Shown here piece after piece: positions 7,314-15,451 of a stretch of 51,382 nt of DNA. The DNA is taken from assembly GCA_900551745.1 (NCBI GenBank), contig URXA01000008.1:1-51382 (forward strand), in the 5' to 3' direction. Source of the DNA: an uncultured Phascolarctobacterium sp. (GTDB lineage Bacteria; Bacillota; Negativicutes; Acidaminococcales; Acidaminococcaceae). Position numbers and translations under genes: made by a program. Each line of letters begins with the position of its first letter. The stretch's first letter is position 1. A model generated the notes under the pieces. That model was not told the origin of the DNA and did not search any database. It saw only the letters and a list, made by a program, of their open reading frames with translations.

Positions 7314-8591
7314 ATGTCTCAAGCTGTAAAATGTCTTATTCTTCTGGCTGTTGTTGCATTGTTATTTGTAACCGAACTCATTCCCCTTGCAGTAACAGCT
7401 ATGGGCGGCGCTATCGCGTGCGGCCTGTTAGGTTTTATCCCTGCTAAACAAGTATTCTCTGGTCTTTCCAATTCGACCGTAGTACTCTTCGCAGGTATGT
7501 TCGTAGTAGGTGCAGCCATGTTCTACACAGGTCTTGCACAAAAAATCGGTAATACTGTAGTTCATTTCTGCGGTACCGGTGAAAACAGTTTGATGTTTGG
7601 TTTAATGTTTGTTGGTGCTGCTTTGTCTTCTGTATTATCCAACACTGGTACTGCAGCTTGTCTGCTTCCGGTTGCTTTGGGTATTTGCTCTGCAGCAAAG
7701 ATCCCTGCGTCCCGTCAGTTGATGCCTTTGGCATTTGCCTGCGGTCTCGGCGGTATCATTACTATGGTTGGTACTCCTCCGAATATTATCGCTAACGGCG
7801 CTTTGGAAGCTGCTGGTATTACAGAAAAATTTGGTTTCTTCGAATTTGCCTGGATCGGTATCCCTGTAACTGTAGCTGGTATCATCTATATGATGTTCCT
7901 GGGCAAATACCTGCTTCCGAAAGCTGAATTGGATGCTGATCAGGAAATCGAACAGGAAGTTGAAGCTAACGAAACTTCTGCTTCTAAACAAATAGTTTCC
8001 GGTGTTATCCTGTTGCTCGTAGTTTTGACTATGGCTATCGGCATTAAGGGCGTATCTTTGGAAATGGCAGCTATCATCGGCGCATTAGTTTGTGTACTGA
8101 CTGGCTGTTTGACTGAGAAACAAGCTTATGCTTCTATTGACTGGGTAACTATCTTCCTGTTCGCAGGTATGATGCCTGTATCCACTGCAATGGACAAAAC
8201 CGGCGCTGGTAAAATGATTGCAGAATGGACTGTAGGTCTGATGGGTGGTTCTCCTTCTCCGTTGATCGTTACTGCAGTTTTGTTTATCCTTTCCTGCTGC
8301 TTGACTCAGTTTATGTCCAACACTGCATCTGCAGCTCTGCTGTGCCCGATTGGTGTTGCGATCTCTAAACAACTTGGTGCTGATCCGAAAGCAGTATTGA
8401 TGGCTATCGCAGTAGCAGCATCCTGTGCATTTGCATCTCCGGTAGGTACTCCTCCGAACACTTTGGTTCTCGGACCTGGCGGTTACAAATTCATGGACTA
8501 TGTTAAAGCAGGTACCGGTCTTGTTATCGTATCCTTTATCGTTTCCATTATTGTAATTCCTATCGTATGGCCTTTCTTCCCTGGCAAATAA
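7314..8591 (+). CDS. SLC13/DASS-family Na+/dicarboxylate (divalent anion) symporter, copy A
   Basis: A 425-residue inner-membrane transporter preceded by AAGGAGG. Both family repeats are visible. The first half has VLSNTGTAACLLP and MVGTPPNIIANG; the second half has FMSNTASAALLCP and SPVGTPPNTLVLGPG. SNT plus GTPPN pairs are the sodium and carboxylate sites in DASS carriers such as VcINDY. The substrate is likely a C4 dicarboxylate, citrate or a similar anion; it cannot be chosen from sequence. The charged loop DADQEIEQEVEANETSASKQ lies between the halves. It has its own promoter and terminator. Copy B at 8976-10253 has the same length and differs at about 41 positions by eye. Confidence 0.92.
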   Translation: MSQAVKCLILLAVVALLFVTELIPLAVTAMGGAIACGLLGFIPAKQVFSGLSNSTVVLFAGMFVVGAAMFYTGLAQKIGNTVVHFCGTGENSLMFGLMFVGAALSSVLSNTGTAACLLPVALGICSAAKIPASRQLMPLAFACGLGGIITMVGTPPNIIANGALEAAGITEKFGFFEFAWIGIPVTVAGIIYMMFLGKYLLPKAELDADQEIEQEVEANETSASKQIVSGVILLLVVLTMAIGIKGVSLEMAAIIGALVCVLTGCLTEKQAYASIDWVTIFLFAGMMPVSTAMDKTGAGKMIAEWTVGLMGGSPSPLIVTAVLFILSCCLTQFMSNTASAALLCPIGVAISKQLGADPKAVLMAIAVAASCAFASPVGTPPNTLVLGPGGYKFMDYVKAGTGLVIVSFIVSIIVIPIVWPFFPGK

Positions 8592-8637
8592 TTTGTTGGG
8601 AAGATAGACGAAAGTATTATTGTAAGAGAAATAAATT

Positions 8638-8671
8638 AAACAGACGTGATAACTATCACGTCTGTTTTTTT
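8638..8671 (+). terminator. Terminator after symporter copy A
   Basis: AAACAGACGTGAT-AACT-ATCACGTCTGTTT followed by a T-run: a 13-bp perfect stem 46 bases past the stop. Confidence 0.93.
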
Positions 8672-8975
8672 ATGTTTTAGCTATGAATAAAAATTTGCTA
8701 AAAAGTCTTAAAATAGCATAAATATTCAAAAAGAAGACAGTTAACAGTTTTTAATTATATGAAAAATGTGAAAAAATCTTGAAAAAAATTAGCTTATCTG
8801 TTACACTTGTTACTGTAAGCTGTTAATTAAATTTTGTTAACAATTTTGTAACTAAAAATAAGTTTTTAAATAATATGCAAAAAATAGCAAATTTAATCAT
8901 TTTAGCTTACATATATAATAGGAAGTAATTTGTTGCTTTCCTAAAACATTTTTAACTTTTTGAAGGAGGATTCTC
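8672..8975 (+). promoter_or_regulatory. AT-rich leader of symporter copy B
   Basis: No gene here. It holds a loose inverted repeat AGCTTA ... TAAGCT (8791-8821), the perfect palindrome TTGTTAACAA (8834-8843), a TATAAT at 8914-8919 without a good -35, and GAAGGAGGA before the ATG. It bears no obvious likeness to the leader of copy A, so the two symporters are probably regulated differently. Confidence 0.5.
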
Positions 8976-10253
8976 ATGTCTCAAGCAGTAAAATGTCTTA
9001 TTATGTTAGCTGTTATTGCGCTTTTATTTGTAACCGAACTCGTTCCGCTTGCAATAACGGCTATGGGCGGCGCTATTGCGTGCGGCCTGTTAGGTTTTAT
9101 TCCTGCTAAACAAGTATTTTCCGGCCTCTCTAATTCTACTGTAGTACTTTTTGCAGGTATGTTCGTTGTTGGTGCTTCTATGTTTTATACTGGTCTTGCA
9201 CAAAAAATTGGCGCATCCATTGTTAAAATTTCCGGTACTGGTGAAAACAGCTTGATGTTTGGTATTATGCTTGTTGGCGCCGCATTGTCTGCCGTATTAT
9301 CCAACACTGGTACTGCGGCTTGCCTTTTACCGGTTGTACTTGGTATTTGTTCTGCAGCAAAGATTCCCGCTTCCCGTCAATTGATGCCTTTGGCATTTGC
9401 CTGCGGTCTCGGTGGTATCATCACTATGGTTGGTACTCCTCCGAATATCATTGCTAACGGTGCTTTGCAGGCTGCTGGCATGAAAGAGCAATTTGGTTTC
9501 TTCGAATATGCCTGGATTGGTATTCCTGTAACTTTAGCCGGTATGCTCTACATGATGTTCTTAGGCAAATATTTGCTTCCGAATAAACAAATTGATGCTG
9601 ATCAGGAGATTGAACAAGAAGTTGAAGCTAACGAAACTTCCGCTTCCAAACAAATCGTATCCGCAGTAATTTTACTTTGTGTAGTTTTGACTATGGCTAT
9701 TGGCATTCCCGGCGTATCTTTGGAAATGGCGGCTATCATCGGTGCAATAGTTGCAGTATTGACTGGCTGTTTGACTGAGAAACAAGCTTATGCTTCTATC
9801 GACTGGGTAACCATTTTCCTGTTTGCAGGTATGATGCCTGTATCTACTGCAATGGACAAAACAGGCGCTGGTAAAATGATTGCTGAATGGACTGTAAGCC
9901 TGATGGGCGGTTCTCCGTCTCCGTTAGTTGTTACTGCAATCCTGTTTATTCTGTCCTGCGGGTTAACACAATTTATGTCTAACACTGCATCGGCAGCTCT
10001 GTTGTGCCCTATTGGCATTGCGATCTCCCAACAGCTTGGCGCTGATCCGAAAGCAGTACTGATGGCTATCGCAGTAGCAGCATCCTGTGCATTCGCATCT
10101 CCGGTAGGTACTCCTCCGAACACTTTGGTTCTTGGCCCTGGCGGTTACAAATTCATGGACTATGTTAAAGCAGGTACCGGCCTTGTTATCGTATCCTTTA
10201 TTGTATCCCTGGTTGTCATTCCTATCGTATGGCCTTTCTTCCCCGGCAATTAA
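8976..10253 (+). CDS. SLC13/DASS-family Na+/dicarboxylate (divalent anion) symporter, copy B
   Basis: A 425-residue paralog of the preceding gene, about 90% identical by eye, with the same SNT and GTPPN motifs in both halves and an identical inter-domain charged loop. Most differences lie near residues 78-86 (NTVVHFC versus ASIVKIS), residues 165-205 and scattered membrane positions. At DNA level the first part differs at many synonymous sites while the last 250 bases are nearly identical, suggesting gene conversion. Retention of both copies with unrelated leaders suggests expression under different conditions rather than a fresh duplication. Confidence 0.92.
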   Translation: MSQAVKCLIMLAVIALLFVTELVPLAITAMGGAIACGLLGFIPAKQVFSGLSNSTVVLFAGMFVVGASMFYTGLAQKIGASIVKISGTGENSLMFGIMLVGAALSAVLSNTGTAACLLPVVLGICSAAKIPASRQLMPLAFACGLGGIITMVGTPPNIIANGALQAAGMKEQFGFFEYAWIGIPVTLAGMLYMMFLGKYLLPNKQIDADQEIEQEVEANETSASKQIVSAVILLCVVLTMAIGIPGVSLEMAAIIGAIVAVLTGCLTEKQAYASIDWVTIFLFAGMMPVSTAMDKTGAGKMIAEWTVSLMGGSPSPLVVTAILFILSCGLTQFMSNTASAALLCPIGIAISQQLGADPKAVLMAIAVAASCAFASPVGTPPNTLVLGPGGYKFMDYVKAGTGLVIVSFIVSLVVIPIVWPFFPGN

Positions 10254-10293
10254 TTTTGTCTGGAAACAGAAATTTTATAGTAAGAATTATATT

Positions 10294-10326
10294 AAAACAG
10301 GCGTGAATATCACGCCTGTTTTTTAA
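10294..10326 (+). terminator. Terminator after symporter copy B
   Basis: ACAGGCGTGA and TCACGCCTGT stem with a 2-base loop followed by TTTTTT. Confidence 0.93.
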
Positions 10327-10441
10327 TACTTGTTTTTGTGAATTTTTTTAGAGGAAAGGCTTTAGAGTGTATCCTTTATAGCAAAAATTTGTTATAATAA
10401 GAAATGGTCTAAAGGTGTGGTCAGTCCTTGGATAATAGATA

Positions 10442-10966
10442 ATGAAGGGATTGTTTTGTTTGAACGAAATATATAGAGAAGAATCTCAGGTCAGCGAACG
10501 CAGGATGCAGATATCTTATGGCGGGTTGGCTGTTATTGCCATATTATGGATTTATGAAGGGTATCGTTATATCAATACAGGCTATTTTAGTACTTTGGGC
10601 TGGGGTTTTAACATTTTATTTCTTTTAATGTGGATATGGCGTGTTATTTTTAAGTATACATATATTTTGCGTGATGGTGAGATGGAGGTTATTAGTCATG
10701 GTGTGGGGATTAAACGTAGTTTTAAAGTAGATTTGACTAAAACTGAAAGCTATACCAACAAATATATAAAAAGTTTTTTTAAGAAAACCAAAATCCGTCA
10801 TTATATCCACAGGTATTCCTCGGTAGATCCTAATGAACAACGTTTGTTGGTGTTTACCGAAGGCAAAGACGATAAAAGGCTGGCTGGCATTATTTTTAAG
10901 TGCAGCGAAAAATTTTTGCGTGAACTGCGCAAACAGATGCCTGATAAATTTTTAAACTTAAATTGA
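10442..10966 (+). CDS. Membrane protein with two N-terminal TM segments and a PH-like cytoplasmic domain
   Basis: 174 residues. Two hydrophobic helices near residues 27-45 and 54-73 are followed by a soluble, basic domain of about 100 residues (TYILRDGEMEVISHGVGIKR and onward). That layout, two helices then a short strand-rich domain, resembles bacterial PH-domain membrane proteins, but the similarity is weak. The start is uncertain: the ATG at 10442 lacks a ribosome binding site, while a TTG at 10460 has AAGGGA upstream at good spacing. It leads a run of closely spaced genes that continues through maf, radC and the mre genes. Function unknown. Confidence 0.7.
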   Translation: MKGLFCLNEIYREESQVSERRMQISYGGLAVIAILWIYEGYRYINTGYFSTLGWGFNILFLLMWIWRVIFKYTYILRDGEMEVISHGVGIKRSFKVDLTKTESYTNKYIKSFFKKTKIRHYIHRYSSVDPNEQRLLVFTEGKDDKRLAGIIFKCSEKFLRELRKQMPDKFLNLN

Positions 10967-10989
10967 GTTATTGAGAAAGGATGAAAGCA

Positions 10990-11283
10990 ATGGAAGCATT
11001 GGTAAATGTAGACAGTTCCTTGATTTGTGCACGTATTATCCAAGTTTTTGTCGGCGCTTTTTTTTATATTTTCATGATTGCCAAAGCAGTTGGATCAGAG
11101 AACAAAGCCAGATGGTTTAAAAGACGTATGAAATATACTTTTTTCAATAAAAGAGGTATTTTCGGTGAATATATTAATTTTGGCTATCCTATTACCTGGC
11201 AGGGTGTAGGTATTTTTGTCGCTATTTACGGTGTTATTTTTGGATTTGGTTATTGGTATGTTTTCATACATGCTTATAATTAA
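10990..11283 (+). CDS. Small membrane protein, function unknown
   Basis: 97 residues from the second ATG, which has AAGGA at good spacing; the ATG at 10981 sits directly on that site. Two membrane segments (IIQVFVGAFFYIFMIAKAV and VGIFVAIYGVIFGFGYWYVF) flank a basic, aromatic loop (RWFKRRMKYTFFNKRG). It lies 23 bases after the preceding membrane protein and 11 before the RseC-like gene, so the three probably form an envelope-related set. No family recognised. Confidence 0.65.
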   Translation: MEALVNVDSSLICARIIQVFVGAFFYIFMIAKAVGSENKARWFKRRMKYTFFNKRGIFGEYINFGYPITWQGVGIFVAIYGVIFGFGYWYVFIHAYN

Positions 11284-11294
11284 GGAGAGTATCT

Positions 11295-11759
11295 ATGGCA
11301 GAAATGAGAGCTGAGTTAGTAGGATTATTGATTGAGAAGCATGGTGAAAGAGCAAAAATAAAGCTTGATAAAGATAAAAGCAAAGGGGAAAAAATACCTA
11401 AATATTTAGAAGCGTGGTGTCCTATCAATGCTAAAGTTGGAGATGTAGTCGGCATTGAATATCAGGAAATGAATAAGCGCAAGATGCAGATGATATTATA
11501 TGGTTTTCCTGTATTGTCAGTAATTGCCGGCGCTGTTTTTGGAAATAGTATCGCGATATTTTTTGATATTGAAAAGACGATGCCTGTGATGCTGGGTGTA
11601 GTTATCTGGCTGTTGGTCGCTGTTAATTATGCGCGTATCTTTAAACGGGATGCAGTGCGCGAAGGTGTACAGCCTGTGGTTATAGAAATAGAAGCGCCTG
11701 ACCCGATAGTTTTTGATGATACTGAAGATGAAAATGAAAAAAAGCAGGAGATGAGCTGA
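11295..11759 (+). CDS. RseC/MucC-like membrane protein
   Basis: 154 residues. The order of elements fits the RseC_MucC family: a short N-terminal beta-type region with a cysteine (AWCPINAKVGDVVGIEYQE), two adjacent membrane helices (about residues 60-75 and 93-110), and an acidic C-terminal tail. In other bacteria this family is linked to sigma-E signalling or to reduction of SoxR with Rnf; neither partner is seen here. The stop overlaps the maf start in TGATG, so the two are translationally coupled. Family assignment is moderate because key cysteines of the classical proteins are reduced here. Confidence 0.55.
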   Translation: MAEMRAELVGLLIEKHGERAKIKLDKDKSKGEKIPKYLEAWCPINAKVGDVVGIEYQEMNKRKMQMILYGFPVLSVIAGAVFGNSIAIFFDIEKTMPVMLGVVIWLLVAVNYARIFKRDAVREGVQPVVIEIEAPDPIVFDDTEDENEKKQEMS

Positions 11760-12322
11760 TGCGGGTAAGGTTAGCGTCCGGATCTCCGCGCCGTTTAGAA
11801 TTGTTGCGTCAGATTGGGTTAGATGTTGATGTATACACCAGTGCCTTTGATGAAGTTAGCGGAGCTAACGCTGAAGAAGTGGCAGCTGTGAATGCTTTAG
11901 GTAAAGGGCGGGTAGTTGTTGGACAGGTAGGCAGTGAAATACCGGTGATTGCTGCTGATACGATGGTCGTTTTGGAAAATGAAATACTTGGTAAACCATG
12001 TGATAATAATGATGCAGCAGTGATGCTGCGTAAATTATCTGGCAGAGTGCATCGGGTTTTGACAGGTGTTGCTGTTTTTCATAAAACACAGAATGTAGTA
12101 GAAGTAGTAGAGACTAAAGTATGGTTTAGAAGCTTATCAGAAATTGAGATTAATGCTTATGTTGCGACCGGAGAACCTTTAGATAAGGCTGGAGCCTATG
12201 GTATTCAGGGACGTGGTGCAGTTTTAGTTGAGAAAATAGAGGGCTGCTATAATAACGTCGTGGGGTTGCCGCTCACCCGCTTGTATCAAATGATGGCACA
12301 AATTGGAGTGAAGGGCTTTTGA
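11759..12322 (+). CDS. maf: Maf-family nucleoside triphosphate pyrophosphatase
   Basis: 187 residues, typical for Maf. It opens with the family signature LASGSPRRLELLRQIG, then IPVIAADTMVVLENEILGKP, then MLRKLSGRVHRVLTGV and a C-terminal GAYGIQGRGAVLVEKIEGCYNNVVGLPLT (in parts). Maf proteins hydrolyse dTTP, UTP and modified nucleotides to monophosphates and are often linked to septum formation. The position directly before radC and mreBCD is the classical Firmicutes arrangement (maf-radC-mreB). Overlaps of 1 base with the upstream gene and 4 bases with radC indicate one transcript. Confidence 0.95.
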   Translation: MRVRLASGSPRRLELLRQIGLDVDVYTSAFDEVSGANAEEVAAVNALGKGRVVVGQVGSEIPVIAADTMVVLENEILGKPCDNNDAAVMLRKLSGRVHRVLTGVAVFHKTQNVVEVVETKVWFRSLSEIEINAYVATGEPLDKAGAYGIQGRGAVLVEKIEGCYNNVVGLPLTRLYQMMAQIGVKGF

Positions 12323-13008
12323 GCCAGTGTATAAAAGAATTGTCACTGGATGACAGACCGCGTGAAAAATTGATGCAGCAAGGTGCTGCTGGGTTAAGTA
12401 ATTCTGAGCTTTTAGCTATCTTGATACGTACTGGCACCCAGAAGCGTTCTGCTTTAAGAATTGCAGAAGAATTGACTGCTTCAGGTGGTTTATATCAAAA
12501 TATAGCTTGCGTACACAGTGTTGCCGAGCTTGCTGAAGTAAAGGGACTGGGGACAGCAAAAGCTGCAACGATTCTGGCTGCCTTGGAATTAGGCAAGCGT
12601 ATTGCGGCAGCTGGAAGTCAGGTCAAGTTAAAAATAGAGTCTCCTCAAAAAGGTGCTGAGATTCTATTGCCAAGATTGCGTTACGAAAGACATGAAAAAT
12701 TCTTGGTGTTATTATTGGACAGTAAAAATCAGGTTATAAGAATGGAACAAGTTTCAGAAGGGTCTGTCAATAGTTCGGTTGTGCATCCGCGCGAAGTGTT
12801 TGCCCCGGCGTTGCTGCACCATGCTGCTGCTATTTTGGTAGCGCATAATCATCCTTCTGGAGATCCTAAACCAAGTCAGGAAGACAAAGAACTGACTCAG
12901 AGTCTGGCAGAGACTGGAATAATTATGGGAATTCCGCTGATTGATCATCTGGTCATAGGCGATGGGATATTTTTTAGTTTTAGAGAGCAAGGTTATTTAG
13001 ATAAATGA
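12319..13008 (+). CDS. radC: RadC family JAB1/MPN-domain protein
   Basis: 229 residues starting at TTG, overlapping the maf stop by four bases. The N-terminal half has a helix-hairpin-helix (VAELAEVKGLGTAKAATILA). The C-terminal half has the JAMM metal site HNHPSGDPKPSQED (HxHPSGD...D) preceded by the catalytic Glu region. The molecular role is not settled despite the old DNA-repair name. The start could instead be a later codon, but the overlap with maf and conserved N-terminus (LSLDDRPREKLMQQGAAGLS) support this one. Confidence 0.95.
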   Translation: MSQCIKELSLDDRPREKLMQQGAAGLSNSELLAILIRTGTQKRSALRIAEELTASGGLYQNIACVHSVAELAEVKGLGTAKAATILAALELGKRIAAAGSQVKLKIESPQKGAEILLPRLRYERHEKFLVLLLDSKNQVIRMEQVSEGSVNSSVVHPREVFAPALLHHAAAILVAHNHPSGDPKPSQEDKELTQSLAETGIIMGIPLIDHLVIGDGIFFSFREQGYLDK

Positions 13009-13019
13009 GGTGTTGAAGA

Positions 13020-14051
13020 ATGTTTGGTATTTTTAAAAGTTTTGCTCATGATATGGGAATCGATTTGGGAACTGCGAATACTTTGGTACATGCGAAAGGC
13101 AAAGGTATCATTATCAGAGAACCTTCGGTAGTTGCCGTTGATAAAGAGCATAAAGAAGTGCTGGCGATTGGCGCTGAAGCTAAGCAGATGATTGGTCGTA
13201 CCCCTGGCCATATCGTAGCTATCCGCCCGATGAAGGATGGGGTTATTGCTGATTTTGATATTACCCAGTCGATGCTTAAATACTTTATCAAAAAAGCGAT
13301 TGGCAAACATTCTTTAGTACGCCCGCGTATTGTTGTCGGCGTTCCTTCTGGTGTTACTGAGGTTGAGAAACGCGCGGTTATTGATGCTACTGTACAGGCC
13401 GGCGCAAGAGAAGCCTATTTGATTGAAGAACCAATGGCGGCCGCTATTGGTGCGGGACTGCCCGTGCAGGAAGCTACCGGCAGCATGGTTGTTGATATTG
13501 GCGGCGGTACCTGTGAAGTGGCTGTTATTTCTTTAGGTGGTATTGTTATCAGCCGTTCTATTCGTACTGGCGGTGACGCAATGGACGATGCTATTGTCCG
13601 TTATATCAGGAAAACATTTAGCCTGCTGATTGGTGAGCGGACAGCGGAAGAAATAAAAATTACTATTGGTACTGCAATGGAACTTGAGGAAGCAACAGAA
13701 ATGGAAATTCGCGGTCGTGATCTCGTGACAGGGCTGCCTAAAAATCTGCTGATCAATGCGAATCAGGTTTGTGAGGCGTTGAGTGAACCGGTGGCTAATA
13801 TTGTCGATGCTGTACGCAATACTTTGGAGAGAACTCCACCGGAACTGGCTGCCGATATTATGGATCGCGGTATCGTTATGACAGGAGGCTCTTCTTTGCT
13901 GCGTAATCTTGACCGTTTACTGAGTAAAGAAACAGGAATGCCGGTCTATGTTTCTGATGATGCTTTGTCCTGTGTTGCTTTAGGTACTGGTATCGCAGTT
14001 GAAAATGTAGATATCTATAAAAAAGGATTTATGGCATCTAATAATAAATAA
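13020..14051 (+). CDS. mreB: Rod-shape actin homolog MreB
   Basis: 343 residues, normal for MreB. Actin-fold phosphate loops are clear: MGIDLGTANTLVHAKGKGI near the N-terminus, VVDIGGGTCEVAVIS in the middle and GIVMTGGSSLLRNLDRLL in the last third. It forms membrane-associated filaments that guide the elongation machinery. GAGGTG precedes the ATG. The full elongasome (mreC, mreD, PBP2, rodA) follows without a break, implying a rod-shaped cell. Confidence 0.98.
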   Translation: MFGIFKSFAHDMGIDLGTANTLVHAKGKGIIIREPSVVAVDKEHKEVLAIGAEAKQMIGRTPGHIVAIRPMKDGVIADFDITQSMLKYFIKKAIGKHSLVRPRIVVGVPSGVTEVEKRAVIDATVQAGAREAYLIEEPMAAAIGAGLPVQEATGSMVVDIGGGTCEVAVISLGGIVISRSIRTGGDAMDDAIVRYIRKTFSLLIGERTAEEIKITIGTAMELEEATEMEIRGRDLVTGLPKNLLINANQVCEALSEPVANIVDAVRNTLERTPPELAADIMDRGIVMTGGSSLLRNLDRLLSKETGMPVYVSDDALSCVALGTGIAVENVDIYKKGFMASNNK

Positions 14052-14067
14052 AGGCTGAATTATCATT

Positions 14068-14940
14068 GTGAGTAAGAAAAATATGAGCCTGCTTCTGATT
14101 GTGATAGCGTTGTTAGCCCTTATGGCTTTAGCTGTTGAAGGAAGAGTACGCTTTCCGGTGTTGAATAGGGCAGTAGTTGCGATCATAAGTCCTGTCAACA
14201 GCGGCGTCCAGACATTTACAGGCGCGGCGTCTTCTTTGGGAAATAAGCTGAAAGCTATTACGACAATGGAAGCAGAAAATGAGCAATTAAAAAAAGAGAA
14301 TGCTGAATTGCGAAGAGCTAATATAGCTATGGCTGAGTTTTATGCCGAAAACCAGCGTTTGACCAAGCTTTTGCGATATAAAGAGCACGTGCCCGAACAA
14401 AAATTACTGCCTGCAAAAGTTGTAGGGCGTAATATGGGCGATCTGCAGGATGTAGTAATCATTGATCGTGGTTCGGCAGATGGTCTGGACAAAGAGATGG
14501 CTGTTGTTACGGGTGATGGCATCGTCGGGCTGATTGAAGAGGTTTATCCTGATGCTGCTAAGGTCATGCTGATTACCAGCAGCCGTTGTAAGATCGGGGC
14601 GCGTATTTTGCGGGCTGATTCCAGAGCCGTTGGTGTTATCTGTGGAAGAAGTATGGAAAATATGCCTTTAGAAATGGAGCATTTGCCCAGGGAAGCTGAT
14701 GTAAGAAAAGGTGATGTTGTTATTACCAGCGGTTTCAGTGGCAGGCATCCGGCAGGTTTGGTAATTGGGACGGTAAAAGAAACCAGCCCTGAGGCGGCAG
14801 GTCTTTTACTGAACGCAGATGTTGACCCTGCTGTTGACAGCAGTAAAGTAGAAGAAGTTTTTGTTGTTACCGGGTACAGCAATCCGGCAGCAGCAACAAG
14901 TAAATTAAATAGTAATATCGAAGGGGGACAGGCACAATGA
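14068..14940 (+). CDS. mreC: Rod-shape-determining protein MreC
   Basis: 290 residues, GTG start. It has a single N-terminal membrane helix (LLLIVIALLALMALAV), a coiled coil around residues 68-105 (EAENEQLKKENAELRRA) and the extracytoplasmic MreC beta-barrel region (VVGRNMGDLQDVVIIDRGS, later VVITSGFSGRHPAGLVIGTV). It links MreB and PBP2 in the elongation complex. A short Asn/Ala/Ser-rich tail follows the conserved domain. The stop overlaps the mreD start by four bases. Confidence 0.96.
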   Translation: MSKKNMSLLLIVIALLALMALAVEGRVRFPVLNRAVVAIISPVNSGVQTFTGAASSLGNKLKAITTMEAENEQLKKENAELRRANIAMAEFYAENQRLTKLLRYKEHVPEQKLLPAKVVGRNMGDLQDVVIIDRGSADGLDKEMAVVTGDGIVGLIEEVYPDAAKVMLITSSRCKIGARILRADSRAVGVICGRSMENMPLEMEHLPREADVRKGDVVITSGFSGRHPAGLVIGTVKETSPEAAGLLLNADVDPAVDSSKVEEVFVVTGYSNPAAATSKLNSNIEGGQAQ

Positions 14941-15434
14941 GGAAACTGATTTGGCCCGTCCTGTTTCTGTTATTTTTATCTTTACAGATGAGTTTGCCGC
15001 AAACACAGTGGTTTAAATTTGATTTACCGCTTTTGCTGATTTATTGCTTTGCTATGCTGAGAGGTGCATTTGCCGGCGGGATAGCAGGCTTCCTTGTAGG
15101 GTTGCTGCAGGATCTTTTAACAGGAGGCATTTTTGGTTTTCATATCTTGACAAGGACTGCGATAGGATATTATGTTGGCTATACAAAAGAAAAGGTATTT
15201 AAAGACAGTATGTTTTACAATATTGTGGCGGTTGGCGCAATAACAGTTGTTTTGCGGTGCTGTTATTTTATTCTGCAGCTTATTATGGCCAGGGGCTTTT
15301 CAGTCTTACTGTTAGAACTGGCTCTGCAGGATACGGTTGCTTATTGCCTGGGAAATATTATTTTTGCAATTCCGTTGTATCTGCTGACCGAAAGGCTGCA
15401 GAAATGGATAGAACTGGATGATGGACTGCATTAA
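14937..15434 (+). CDS. mreD: Rod-shape-determining protein MreD
   Basis: 165 residues and almost entirely hydrophobic, with five or six membrane helices. Features of MreD include PLLLIYCFAMLRGAFAGGIA and GFLVGLLQDLLTGGIFGFH. It is an integral partner of MreC. ATG overlaps the mreC stop (ATGA), and AAGGGGGACAGG lies upstream as ribosome binding site. Confidence 0.94.
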   Translation: MRKLIWPVLFLLFLSLQMSLPQTQWFKFDLPLLLIYCFAMLRGAFAGGIAGFLVGLLQDLLTGGIFGFHILTRTAIGYYVGYTKEKVFKDSMFYNIVAVGAITVVLRCCYFILQLIMARGFSVLLLELALQDTVAYCLGNIIFAIPLYLLTERLQKWIELDDGLH

Positions 15435-15451
15435 ACAAAGGAGGTCAAATT

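Noticed and set aside
10132..10326. Plus-strand open frame overlapping the end of symporter copy B
   Set aside because: Out of frame with the symporter and running through its terminator; no start signal or recognisable content.
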